From positions 29,807 through 93,806 of the forward strand of contig JAEYNR010000099.1 of assembly GCA_023412475.1 (NCBI GenBank): a stretch of DNA of 64,000 bases, written 5' to 3'. The first letter of the stretch is position 1. Every line of letters begins with the position of its first letter. The translations under genes and the position numbers were made by a program. This stretch comes from Fibrobacterota bacterium (lineage in GTDB: Bacteria > Fibrobacterota > Chitinivibrionia > Chitinivibrionales > Chitinispirillaceae). This document shows, piece by piece, positions 8,273-16,768 of this stretch. The notes below the pieces were generated by a model, which saw nothing but the letters and a program-made list of their open reading frames with translations, had not been told where the DNA came from and did no database searches.

Positions 8273-9036
8273 TGAGATCATTTATTACCATAGCAATAAA
8301 TATGTTTAGGGAAACAATCCGCAACAAAATCCTTTACAATATTCTTCTTGTCGCAGGGGCGGTTCTGGTTCTTTCGATGTCTTTTGGGGATCTTTCTCTT
8401 TTCTCCAGGGCTCAGGTTATAGCAGATTTTGGATTGACCACCATGTCTATAACCGGTCTTTTGCTGGCGGTGTTTATTGGTGTGGGTATGTTGGGAAAAG
8501 AGATCTCTTCAAAAACAATCTACATGGTGGTCACTAAACCGGTTTCCAGGGAATCATTTTTAGCTGGAAAGTTCGCAGGTTTATTTGTTATCCTGCTGCT
8601 TAATCTGATACTTGTAGGGATGCTCTTTTTGCTCTCGATTCATGTTTTGGGATCAGCAATAGAGCTTAAATTAGGTTGGGCAGTTCTTCTGATTATAATG
8701 GAGATGGGGGTGATGGTTGCGGCTGCCATTTTTTTCTCCACCTTTACCACACCAACTCTGGCAGCAATTTTTACCATTGGCTTTTATATTTGTGGCCATT
8801 TGAATGATCTGATAGGGATCGGTGCTGAGCAGAAAAACAATCTGCTGTGGAGTGGTGCTCTCAAGGTGATCTATTATGTGCTTCCCAATCTGGAGCATTT
8901 TAATATCCGTACGCAGGTGGTTTATGATCTGAGTATCCCGCAGGGTTATATTTTTAATGCCGTTTGCTATGGCATTCTTTACATAGCCTTGCTTTTGGTT
9001 TTATCAGTAGTGTCCTTTTCGGAAAAGGATTTATGA
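8272..9036 (+). CDS. ABC-2 type transporter permease
   Basis: A 254-residue integral membrane protein with six hydrophobic segments, for example KILYNILLVAGAVLVLSMSF near the start, LLLAVFIGVGMLGKEISSKT, and a last one around VCYGILYIALLLVLSVVSF. The conserved stretch GKEISSKTIYMVVTKPVSR resembles ABC-2 permeases in which this cytoplasmic loop contacts the ATPase. It would form the channel with two copies of the upstream ATPase in the inner membrane. The gene overlaps both neighbours by a few bases, which supports one operon of three genes. Confidence 0.92.
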   Translation: MRSFITIAINMFRETIRNKILYNILLVAGAVLVLSMSFGDLSLFSRAQVIADFGLTTMSITGLLLAVFIGVGMLGKEISSKTIYMVVTKPVSRESFLAGKFAGLFVILLLNLILVGMLFLLSIHVLGSAIELKLGWAVLLIIMEMGVMVAAAIFFSTFTTPTLAAIFTIGFYICGHLNDLIGIGAEQKNNLLWSGALKVIYYVLPNLEHFNIRTQVVYDLSIPQGYIFNAVCYGILYIALLLVLSVVSFSEKDL

Positions 9037-9713
9037 GCCGGATTGTTATATCAGTGCTGCTTGTAACCGTGTCTGCCGGAATAGTTTTTTTTCAAAACCA
9101 GTTGAGCGGATATGCCGGGCAGAAGATAAAAGAAGATAGAATTACCTTTATACCTAAAGATGAGCGTATAAAAGCAGGTTTATTGGGTTTTGAGACCACT
9201 TTTTCTCATATACTCTGGATTAAGACGGTGCTTTATTTCGGAAGCCACCATTTAACCGATAAAAACTATCCCTGGCTGGTCAAAATGGTGGATCTGGTAA
9301 CCCGATTGAATCCTCAATTTTATCCTGCCTATGAATTTGCCGGGGTGATGATTCCGGAAGTGTGCAATAATCCCGATGCTGCCAGAGTTATTCTGGAAAG
9401 GGGGCTTTTTCATATGGGGGACAGAAAGTGGAATGTGCCGTTTTATCTAAGCCTGCTCTATTACAAGTATTATGATCAGCAAAAAGTTGCTGCAGAGTAT
9501 ATGGCGATGGCATCTATGGTTAAAGGGGCACCAGCAGATAAACTTGCAGGAATTGCGTCCGCCATGTATGCCAGGGCAGGATTTAGAAGAAGTGCCGAAG
9601 AAATACTGGTTTTAACCTATGAAGCTAGTGAGAATCCGGAAGTCCGTTCTCATCTGGAGTCAAGGATAAGTCAGCTTAATAGTCAGTATAAAAAAGGGCA
9701 GAGAGAAAATTAA
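9033..9713 (+). CDS. Membrane-anchored TPR-like protein of the ABC operon
   Basis: A 226-residue protein starting at the ATG of an ATGA overlap with the permease stop. It has one N-terminal hydrophobic anchor (IVISVLLVTVSAGIVFF). The remainder is helical and contains tetratricopeptide-like pairs, for example NPQFYPAYEFAGVMIPEVCN and VPFYLSLLYYKYYDQQKVAA. A small TPR protein behind an ABC-2 pair is a recurring arrangement in Deltaproteobacteria and related phyla; it presumably acts as a periplasm-facing scaffold. Its function is otherwise unknown. No terminator is evident before the pilin promoter. Confidence 0.75.
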   Translation: MSRIVISVLLVTVSAGIVFFQNQLSGYAGQKIKEDRITFIPKDERIKAGLLGFETTFSHILWIKTVLYFGSHHLTDKNYPWLVKMVDLVTRLNPQFYPAYEFAGVMIPEVCNNPDAARVILERGLFHMGDRKWNVPFYLSLLYYKYYDQQKVAAEYMAMASMVKGAPADKLAGIASAMYARAGFRRSAEEILVLTYEASENPEVRSHLESRISQLNSQYKKGQREN

Positions 9714-9767
9714 ATGGTTGAATTTGAATGGAATTAAAAGCTAAAAACTTGATTCTTATTAAAACGC

Positions 9768-9797
9768 TTGAATTCCAGACCTGTTTGGCTGTATAAT
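9768..9797 (+). promoter_or_regulatory. Candidate sigma-70 promoter of the pilin gene
   Basis: TTGAAT at 9768-9773 and TATAAT at 9792-9797 are 18 bases apart, ahead of a roughly 110-base leader to the pilin ATG. No TGGCAC-N5-TTGC sigma-54 site, common upstream of pilA, was found. Confidence 0.4.
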
Positions 9798-9915
9798 TTT
9801 ATTGGAAATACTCATCTGTTAGGTACCTAAGTTAATGAAAGGAGGGGCTGGCCGGCAGGTGTATATTATACAGGTACAGATAATTTTTAAAATTACTTTA
9901 TAGAGGAGGTTTTGT

Positions 9916-10362
9916 ATGAAAAGTTCAAACAAGGGTTTCACGTTGGTCGAGCTGATGGTGGTAATAGTGATCATGGGTGTTCTGGCAGTGCTCGCTATTC
10001 CAAAATTAACCGATGTGATCAACAAGGCAAAAATTAGCGAAATTCCCATTGTTATAGGGTCCTGGGAACATGCACAAATGGCTTATATTGCAGAAAAGGG
10101 TGAATGTGCACCTTCTATTAGTCAAATTGCTTTTGAAGATCCCAGTTCTAGTAGCAAATGGTTCACCTATACCGCTGGCGGAGACGTAGCAAGTGCTACA
10201 TTTGAATCAAAAGTAATGACTGGTAAAAAAGTAGGATCTTTTGCTGCAGAAACTGTAGGCCCGTCAAGTGCAGTTGATAGTGATGGCAAAGCTACCCACA
10301 CAGTTCCGACTGGTTGGGGAAAATATGTACCTAATTTTGGCGAAGAAGCTGCTGGCGACTAA
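9916..10362 (+). CDS. Type IV pilin-like prepilin
   Basis: A 148-residue prepilin. The leader MKSSNKG is cut before FTLVELMVVIVIMGVLAV, the class III signal with the conserved phenylalanine at +1 and glutamate at +5. The hydrophobic helix that follows packs the fibre core. The globular C-terminal half is G/S/T-rich, with a single cysteine near residue 63 and so no disulphide loop. It should be processed by PilD in the inner membrane and assembled into a pilus or pseudopilus. A strong GAGGAGG ribosome site precedes the ATG and a strong terminator follows, so it is monocistronic and probably well expressed. Whether it is the major pilin cannot be decided here. Confidence 0.92.
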   Translation: MKSSNKGFTLVELMVVIVIMGVLAVLAIPKLTDVINKAKISEIPIVIGSWEHAQMAYIAEKGECAPSISQIAFEDPSSSSKWFTYTAGGDVASATFESKVMTGKKVGSFAAETVGPSSAVDSDGKATHTVPTGWGKYVPNFGEEAAGD

Positions 10363-10390
10363 TATAGTTCTGATTTGATAGAACTTCTAA

Positions 10391-10429
10391 AAAAGACGCT
10401 TCAGATATTTCTGGAAGCGTCTTTTTTTT
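10391..10429 (+). terminator. Rho-independent terminator of the pilin gene
   Basis: A perfect stem AAGACGCTTC (10393-10402) and GAAGCGTCTT (10414-10423) is followed by a run of T. It lies 30 bases after the pilin stop. Confidence 0.93.
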
Positions 10430-10592
10430 GATTTTCCTGCTTCTGATTTTGAATTTTCTTCTGAAAATAAAGAGCATTTCAGCTTAGTGTCTTAGATTAT
10501 TATACCAGTACTAAAACAGAGTTCTGGCCTCCAATAATTTGGTTGTTGACATTTTTTTTGCTCAATTCTATTTTTAAGCACTACTAAATTTT

Positions 10593-10666
10593 GGCAGCGT
10601 AGCTCAGTCGGTCAGAGCAGTGGAATCATAATCCACGTGTCGGGGGTTCAATTCCCTCCGCTGCTA
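10593..10666 (+). tRNA. tRNA-Met (anticodon CAT), probably the elongator
   Basis: A 74-base cloverleaf without an encoded CCA. It has an acceptor stem GGCAGCG/CGCTGCT, D arm GCTC/GAGC, anticodon stem GTGGA/TCCAC around ATCATAA (anticodon CAT), and T arm GGGGG/CCCTC with TTCAATT. The first acceptor pair is G-T, as in some elongator tRNA-Met; an initiator would have a C1-A72 mismatch. A tRNA-Ile whose CAT is changed to lysidine-AT cannot be fully excluded. It ends 24 bases before tilS. Confidence 0.93.
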
Positions 10667-10690
10667 TTCCTTCTCCCTACTAAAAATCCT

Positions 10691-12067
10691 ATGTCTCCCG
10701 CTTCAATAATCGAAAAAATTTGTGGTTTCTGGCGCTCCTATCTATCGCCGGGAAAAGCAGTATTAGCTGCAGTAAGCGGAGGAAGTGATTCTGTGGCACT
10801 TATTTTTCTGCTTAATGAACTACAGGAGAAGCTTAAGCTGGGAAAGTTAGCTGTTGCACATATTAATCATGGGCTTAGAGGGGAGGAGTCGGATGCAGAT
10901 GAGAAGTATGTCCGGAGTATCGCTGCTGATCTGAATATTCCATTCTTTCTGAAACGGCTAAGCGGACGCAAGCTCAACGACCCTGGTGTCGAGCAGTGGG
11001 CAAGATATGAGCGCTACCATTTTCTTCATTCGGTGTGCCAGAGTAGTGGCTTTGATCTTATCGCCACAGGACATACTGCAGATGATCAGGCTGAGACTTT
11101 GCTTTTTAGAATGATGCGGGGAACTGGTATCAAGGGGATGCGTGGGATACTTCCGGTGAGAGAAGACAATGTGGTGAGGCCGCTACTGTTCACCACAAAA
11201 AATGAGCTTATAGATTGGCTGAGTTCCAAAAATATTGCATACAGAACCGATTCTTCAAACAGCGATACCTCTTTGAGTCGCAATTTTATCCGCCACAAAC
11301 TCCTCTCAGTTACAACAAACTATCAACCTGATGCAGCTCTGCGATTGACCATGCTATCTTTGCAGATGCAGGATGCCTGGTTAGTTGTTGAGAAAAGTAT
11401 CGGCACATGGATTGAGCAATTTGTGATGGAAGACTCGGAAGAGAGGTTTGTAGTAAAAACAGAAGGATTTCTGGACAAAGAGATCGCTTCAGAAGCATTG
11501 AAATTTCTCTTTGAGAAGCATGGAATTCCGGCAAATCGTTTCCATATCAGGCGTGTATTTGAGAATATAAAGCGTTCCAGGACATTTTTGTTGCCAGCAA
11601 AATGGCAGTTTAATCCAGCCAAAGAGACTGTCTATTTTCAGAAAGAGAAAGGTGAAAGTGAAGAACTGCTTTGCAGGATTCCTATCCCCGGCATTGTCCA
11701 ATGCAAAGAGCGCAATATCGGGTTCACCGTTACAGAGGTCAGTGGATGGCAGAAAAGTGGTTCTGAAGATAGCCGGTCAGTTTTTATGGATAGAGATGTT
11801 ATCAGTGGTGATACGCTGATTTACCGCCTGGTTAAAAGCGATGATGTTTTTTGTCCGTTTGGATGGTCCGATTCCACCAATGTTCTTCGTTTTTTGGCAA
11901 AACAGGGCTTCCCTAAGTCGATTCGCTCCAGAGCTGGTGTTGTGGTTGATGGCAGTAATAAGGTTTTATGGATACCGGGAGTCCGGCTTAGCCAGCTTTG
12001 TGCAGTGAGTAAAACAAGCCGTAAGGTAGTAAAAATTGCTTCGAAAGTCATTGGTAATAATATATAA
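10691..12067 (+). CDS. tilS: tRNA(Ile)-lysidine synthase
   Basis: A 458-residue enzyme that attaches lysine to C34 of tRNA-Ile(CAT), so that it reads AUA and is charged with isoleucine. The ATP-binding PP-loop SGGSDS is at 29-34, followed by HINHGLRGEESDADE and DLIATGHTADDQAETLLFRM, both typical of TilS. A C-terminal domain of about 150 residues contains GWSDSTNVLRFLAKQGFPK, a TilS C-terminal motif. The start MSPASIIEK is chosen because the longer frame from 10637 runs back into the tRNA gene. A CAT tRNA gene lies immediately upstream. The protein is essential in most bacteria. Confidence 0.96.
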   Translation: MSPASIIEKICGFWRSYLSPGKAVLAAVSGGSDSVALIFLLNELQEKLKLGKLAVAHINHGLRGEESDADEKYVRSIAADLNIPFFLKRLSGRKLNDPGVEQWARYERYHFLHSVCQSSGFDLIATGHTADDQAETLLFRMMRGTGIKGMRGILPVREDNVVRPLLFTTKNELIDWLSSKNIAYRTDSSNSDTSLSRNFIRHKLLSVTTNYQPDAALRLTMLSLQMQDAWLVVEKSIGTWIEQFVMEDSEERFVVKTEGFLDKEIASEALKFLFEKHGIPANRFHIRRVFENIKRSRTFLLPAKWQFNPAKETVYFQKEKGESEELLCRIPIPGIVQCKERNIGFTVTEVSGWQKSGSEDSRSVFMDRDVISGDTLIYRLVKSDDVFCPFGWSDSTNVLRFLAKQGFPKSIRSRAGVVVDGSNKVLWIPGVRLSQLCAVSKTSRKVVKIASKVIGNNI

Positions 12068-12468
12068 TCTTATGTTTGATTTAAACTAGTTAAACCGGTG
12101 CAACAGGCTGGAAATTTTTTAAAATTCTAAAAATAGTACCGGAAAAGAACCGTAGTAAGAGGTTGCTGGTTTTTATAGCAGTGTGGCTGGAATTGAAGGC
12201 GCCTGGTGGCGCTGTAGATTTTTATGTGGGCGACCCTGAATATATGCTCAGGCAAAACGAAATGCATATAACGTCCACTCCTTTTTAGGGCACTTTGTTT
12301 TAATCTGCTGCCATTTATGGAATGACGCGCGAAGCATATCCGCAAGTAAAAGAGATTACATTTTATACGGAGATTGCTGCTGCAGGCAGTGGGTTCTTGC
12401 TGAAATCTTTAACATCCAACAACAAATCTGGATAATATTTTTTACATTTTCATACTTCGGAGGACTCG

Positions 12469-14556
12469 TTGACACTGGAAGACAAAAAGCAGAAAGACGG
12501 AGATTCCCGTCAAGCTTCTTCTGCGGGTCGCAGAAAACAAAAAGACAATGATGGTGGAAAGAAGGGGCGCAGGGACCCTGGCAAGACCATTCTGATGTGG
12601 CTGGCAATTACGGTTGCAGTGATATTTGCTTTGCGATCTGTCGAAGGATACGGAACCCAGAAAGAGGTGAAGCTCACCTACAGCCAGTTTCAGGAGGTTT
12701 TGGCAAATCCTGAAATAAAAATTGTAGAGGCTAATATAATTCAGAAAGGGTTGAACAGGGCGGTTTTTTATGGAGAGGTTGAGGACCCTTCATCTCTTCT
12801 TAAAATCCAAACTTTAAAAAAGAATGTTCCAATAAACAAAAACATTGTAGTAAATCTTCCGTTTGTTGATTCAGAGATGCTCTCTTCATGGGAAAAGGCT
12901 GGATTACAATATACTTTTGAGCAGGAGAAGATGAACTGGGGAGACGTTATGATAAGCATACTTCCCTGGGGGTTGATGATTCTTTTCTGGCTTTTTATGA
13001 TTCGGCAGATGCAGGCCGGGCAGAAGGGCGTTTTTTCGTTTGGTAAGAGTCGTGCGAAACTTCATGCCATGGATCGTCCTCAGATCACCTTTGCCGATGC
13101 AGCGGGTGTGGAAGAAGCGAAAATGGAGCTTCAGGAGATTATCGATTTTCTTAAAGATCCCAAAAAGTTCAAACGTCTTGGGGGAAAAATTCCCAAAGGA
13201 GTTTTGCTTCTGGGGCCTCCGGGAACAGGTAAAACCCTTTTAGCTCGATGTGTTGCCGGTGAAGCCGGGGTACCGTTTCTCTCAATGAGCGGATCGGATT
13301 TTGTGGAGATGTTTGTGGGAGTTGGTGCTTCACGGGTCAGAGATCTTTTCGAGACAGCAAAACGCAATTCACCCTGTATCATTTTCATAGATGAAATTGA
13401 TGCTGTTGGACGTCAGCGGGGTGCCGGGTTGGGAGGTGGTCATGACGAGCGTGAACAGACTCTAAACCAGATGCTTGTAGAGATGGATGGCTTTGAGGTG
13501 AATTCTGGTGTTATACTTATCGCTGCCACTAACCGTCCAGACGTTCTGGATCCTGCACTTTTGCGACCCGGACGTTTTGACCGGCAGATAGTGGTTGATA
13601 TGCCAGATGTGAAAGGGCGTGAGGGAATTCTTAAAGTGCATGTCAAGAATATTCCTCTATCACCCGATGTGGAATTAAACACTATTGCCCGTGGTACTCC
13701 GGGTTTTGTAGGTGCCGATCTGGCAAATCTGGTCAATGAGGCGGCACTTATGGCAGCCAGATTTAATCAGGATTTGGTGACTATGCTCGATTTCGAAGAA
13801 GCAAAGGATAAGGTTATGATGGGTGCCGAACGTAAAAGCATGGTGCTTTCTGGTAAAGAGAAAAAAATGACCGCTTATCATGAAGCAGGACATGCGATAT
13901 GCAATATCTATTGCGAAGAGGCAGACCCCTTGCATAAGGTCACTATCATTCCCAGGGGACGCGCTCTGGGTGTCACGTTCTCTCTCCCATGGGAGGACAA
14001 GCACAGCTATACAAAACAGTATATTCTTGATAAGATATGTATCATGATGGGTGGACGGATGGCTGAGGAGATGATCTATAATCATCAGACAACCGGCGCT
14101 GCCAGTGATATCAAGCAGGCTACAAGCTTAATCAGGAAGCTTATCTGTGACTATGGGATGACCGAGGAGCTCGGACCGATAAGCTACGGTGAAAAAGATG
14201 AGCAGATTTTTCTGGGAAGGGAAATCTCTCGCCACCGGGATTATTCCGACAAGACTGCAGAAGCAATAGATTCTCTGATGCGAAAGATGATCGAGGAGCA
14301 GCTAAAACGGGCCAGGGACATTCTGAGTGCTCACAGAGAACAGCTTGATCTGTTAGCCGCTGCTTTGCTCGAACACGAACTTCTGGACCGTGAAGAGATA
14401 ATGATAGTGATTAGTGGTGATACACTTCGCACTGCAAAAAAGAGCCGAACCTACATTCGGCAAACCAGTGCGGTAACCGTTGGGGCTGAGCCTGCGGTCG
14501 CACCAGTGCTGGACGGTGTTGCTTCTGACGACACGCCAGAGGAAACAAGTGTATAG
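12469..14556 (+). CDS. ftsH: ATP-dependent zinc metalloprotease FtsH
   Basis: A 695-residue membrane-bound AAA+ protease that degrades misfolded membrane proteins and short-lived regulators. Order: cytoplasmic basic N-tail, membrane helix near 41-58, periplasmic domain, second helix near 160-180, AAA domain with Walker A GPPGTGKT (249-256), Walker B IIFIDEID (304-311) and the second region of homology ending at RPGRFDRQ. The protease domain has HEAGH (471-475) and the third zinc ligand probably D547. The start is a TTG at 12469 behind GGAGGA. The N-terminus is longer and more basic than usual. It lies upstream of folP, an order seen in several phyla. The 400-base gap before it (12068-12468) holds no gene I can support. 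Confidence 0.98.
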   Translation: MTLEDKKQKDGDSRQASSAGRRKQKDNDGGKKGRRDPGKTILMWLAITVAVIFALRSVEGYGTQKEVKLTYSQFQEVLANPEIKIVEANIIQKGLNRAVFYGEVEDPSSLLKIQTLKKNVPINKNIVVNLPFVDSEMLSSWEKAGLQYTFEQEKMNWGDVMISILPWGLMILFWLFMIRQMQAGQKGVFSFGKSRAKLHAMDRPQITFADAAGVEEAKMELQEIIDFLKDPKKFKRLGGKIPKGVLLLGPPGTGKTLLARCVAGEAGVPFLSMSGSDFVEMFVGVGASRVRDLFETAKRNSPCIIFIDEIDAVGRQRGAGLGGGHDEREQTLNQMLVEMDGFEVNSGVILIAATNRPDVLDPALLRPGRFDRQIVVDMPDVKGREGILKVHVKNIPLSPDVELNTIARGTPGFVGADLANLVNEAALMAARFNQDLVTMLDFEEAKDKVMMGAERKSMVLSGKEKKMTAYHEAGHAICNIYCEEADPLHKVTIIPRGRALGVTFSLPWEDKHSYTKQYILDKICIMMGGRMAEEMIYNHQTTGAASDIKQATSLIRKLICDYGMTEELGPISYGEKDEQIFLGREISRHRDYSDKTAEAIDSLMRKMIEEQLKRARDILSAHREQLDLLAAALLEHELLDREEIMIVISGDTLRTAKKSRTYIRQTSAVTVGAEPAVAPVLDGVASDDTPEETSV

Positions 14557-14592
14557 CCGCTTCTTGTAGATACTTCAGGTATTTCTTTTAAA

Positions 14593-14630
14593 AGGACTTT
14601 GGCCCTCTACTGGGCTGAGGTCCTCATCTG
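14593..14630 (+). terminator. Hairpin between ftsH and folP
   Basis: A 13-bp stem with a few G-T pairs joins 14593-14605 to 14612-14624 (aggac...ggccc / gggct...gtcct) around a 6-base loop, with a weak T-rich stretch after it. It is probably a partial terminator or mRNA-stability element. Confidence 0.5.
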
Positions 14631-14649
14631 TTTTATGGGAAACAATAAT

Positions 14650-15495
14650 ATGAAAGATCGAAACGAAATCACTCTAACCGGGAAGCCTTTTTCACTGATG
14701 GGCATAGTAAATATTACTCCGGACTCTTTTTATGATGGAGGACGGTATAATAGTATTGATGCTGCTGTGGAGCATGCACTAGAGCTGGTCGATCAGGGTG
14801 CAGATATTATAGATATAGGAGGTGCTTCAAGTCGTCCTGGTGCTGCCCAGATAACCTCTTCAGAGGAATTACATAGAATTCTCCCTGTAGTAGAGAAACT
14901 CGTTCATTACTTTAAGGGTCCTGTCAGTGTCGATACTACATGGTCAGAAGTTGCAGAAGCGCTGATTGATGCGGGAGCATCCTGGATCAATGACATTAGC
15001 GCCGGACGGTTTGATGAACGTCTTATCTCTTTGGTGGCCAGGCGTGGTTGTACTATTGTCTTAATGCATAGCAGGGGTACTCCGCAGACAATGCAGCAAA
15101 GTGTATCCTATGAAAATGTAACTCTGGAAGTCAGGGATGAGCTGTTGGAATCGGTAGCCGGGTTCCTTAAAGCTGGGGTTAAGAAGGAAAAAATAGTGAT
15201 AGATCCGGGGATCGGTTTTGCAAAAACTGCCCGGCATAATGTTGAGCTGCTTCAAAATGTATCGGAGTTTTTAAACACTGGATATAAGGTTCTTATTGGG
15301 ACATCACGGAAATCTTTTATCGGCATGATCACCGGAAAAGAGGTTGAACAGAGACTTTGTGGGACTTTGGGGACCGTTGCTTCTTCCTTTATGAGAGGGG
15401 TTCGCTTATTCAGGGTACATGATGTTAGGGAAACTGCAGATTTCCTAAAGGTATTTTCAGTTATTGAAAATAGCTTGCCAATAGACCATTTTTGA
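14650..15495 (+). CDS. folP: Dihydropteroate synthase
   Basis: A 281-residue TIM-barrel enzyme of folate synthesis that joins p-aminobenzoate to the pterin pyrophosphate. Conserved stretches: MGIVNITPDSFYDGG, VSVDTTWSEVAEALIDAGA, WINDISAG, VLMHSRGTPQTMQ, IVIDPGIGFAKT and LIGTSRKSFIG. The loop that normally reads GGESTRPG is GGASSRPGA here, so the usual glutamate is alanine while the arginine is kept. The start is uncertain: ATG codons at 14599, 14635 and 14650 are in frame, and MKDRNEITL fits the family length best. The next gene starts 40 bases downstream. Confidence 0.96.
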   Translation: MKDRNEITLTGKPFSLMGIVNITPDSFYDGGRYNSIDAAVEHALELVDQGADIIDIGGASSRPGAAQITSSEELHRILPVVEKLVHYFKGPVSVDTTWSEVAEALIDAGASWINDISAGRFDERLISLVARRGCTIVLMHSRGTPQTMQQSVSYENVTLEVRDELLESVAGFLKAGVKKEKIVIDPGIGFAKTARHNVELLQNVSEFLNTGYKVLIGTSRKSFIGMITGKEVEQRLCGTLGTVASSFMRGVRLFRVHDVRETADFLKVFSVIENSLPIDHF

Positions 15496-15534
15496 TAGAG
15501 TTATTTTCAGGAACCAGTAACTGGTAGCGGTATC

Positions 15535-16767
15535 GTGCAAAAGCGCTTAATTGAAAGAACTAAGAAAACCCGAAAAAATCGGGCTAAATATGCAATTTTG
15601 CTATTGCTGCTATTTTTATTATTGTTTTTATTGCTCCGTTTTTTATTCATTAAGAGCTCACAGAGGGGAGAACCTGATTTAACTTCAGTGTCGGATTCTT
15701 CCGTTTCTGTAATCGATACCATTAAGGATACGGTTGCAGATACAGTGGATTCTATTGTAGTGGACAGTTCCATATTGCTGGATTCGTTGTCCTCTCTGCA
15801 GGAGCGTATCGATTCTTTGGAAAGAGTGAGGGCAAAGAAAAAAAGTGTAGTTCCGGTTAAAACAATCGACACAGTGGTGCAAAAGGATTCGGTACAGAGG
15901 GACAGCAGCACAACTGCCGATAAAGTTACTGCTTCAATTGATTCTGTAGTAGATTTGTGTTCCAAGGATACGGTGGCACTCTGGGTTTATCCGGAGCCTT
16001 CTGGAGGACTTCACCGAAAAGCGGTTTCTATTTCTATGGTTTCCAGTAAGGAATGTAATATTTTTTATCGCTTTGCCGGAGATGAGCAGTGGGCCAGCTA
16101 TTCGGGAGAAAAAATACTTATCGATTCAACATCTACTATACAGTATAAAGCAGCAGATTCCTGCGGTCAGCAGATGGAAATACGGGAAGAGTATTATGAA
16201 ATCGAAGTTTCTGATAAAGAGTCTCCTTGTTTACCAGGAATGGAGCTTGTGAAATTAGGCGATTCTGAATTCTGTATTGACCGTTATGAGTGGCCTAATA
16301 AAAGAGGTGTTATTCCTAATTCCTATGTATCATTATATCAGGCTACCGATTCGTGCTATTCGGTTGGGAAGCGATTATGTACATCTGAAGAGTGGATGTT
16401 AGCCTGTAGCGGCCCTTATACCTGGACTTACCCTTATGGGAAGGGCTATGAGCGCTACGCCTGTGCCACTCACGATAAAAAAGTTACTATTTCTGGGAGC
16501 AGGCCTGAATGCAGGAGCTTTTTTGGTGTTTACGATATGTCTGGCAGTCTTCTAGAATGGACCAGCACCAGAGCGACAGCTAACCGGCAGTTTTATTATG
16601 TGATGGGGGGATTTTGGGAAAGTGGCCCCCAAAGTGGATGTTCTGAAAAACGCTATAGTTATTTTCCTGAAAACCAGCACAATCCAGTGGGGTTTAGATG
16701 TTGTTCCGAGTTGCCAGATCGGTCCGGTGACGGTCTAAAAGAGGTCCAGAAGGGGAGCAAACGCTAA
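15535..16767 (+). CDS. Membrane-anchored formylglycine-generating-enzyme-like protein
   Basis: A 410-residue protein from a GTG start. Residues 19-41 form a very leucine-rich membrane anchor. A long serine/aspartate/valine-rich stalk (about 45-145) follows, then a small beta domain near 150-215 (WVYPEPSGGLHRKAVSIS) like the C-terminal beta sandwich of some glycosidases. The last 180 residues match the FGE/SUMF1 fold: GMELVKLGDSEFCIDRYEW, GKRLCTSEEWMLACSG, GVYDMSGSLLEWT and NPVGFRCC. In FGE relatives this fold either oxidises a sulfatase cysteine or serves as a binding or structural domain (as in GldJ/GldK of type IX secretion). The gene lies 1 base from the SprA gene, which favours a link to surface export. 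Confidence 0.82.
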   Translation: MQKRLIERTKKTRKNRAKYAILLLLLFLLLFLLLRFLFIKSSQRGEPDLTSVSDSSVSVIDTIKDTVADTVDSIVVDSSILLDSLSSLQERIDSLERVRAKKKSVVPVKTIDTVVQKDSVQRDSSTTADKVTASIDSVVDLCSKDTVALWVYPEPSGGLHRKAVSISMVSSKECNIFYRFAGDEQWASYSGEKILIDSTSTIQYKAADSCGQQMEIREEYYEIEVSDKESPCLPGMELVKLGDSEFCIDRYEWPNKRGVIPNSYVSLYQATDSCYSVGKRLCTSEEWMLACSGPYTWTYPYGKGYERYACATHDKKVTISGSRPECRSFFGVYDMSGSLLEWTSTRATANRQFYYVMGGFWESGPQSGCSEKRYSYFPENQHNPVGFRCCSELPDRSGDGLKEVQKGSKR

Positions 16768-16768
16768 A

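Noticed and set aside
13675..14085. A 136-codon minus-strand frame within ftsH
   Set aside because: Lies fully inside a highly conserved gene on the other strand; it is a shadow frame.
15507..15965. A 152-codon minus-strand serine/threonine-rich frame
   Set aside because: Antisense of the serine/aspartate-rich stalk of the FGE-like protein; composition explained by that gene.
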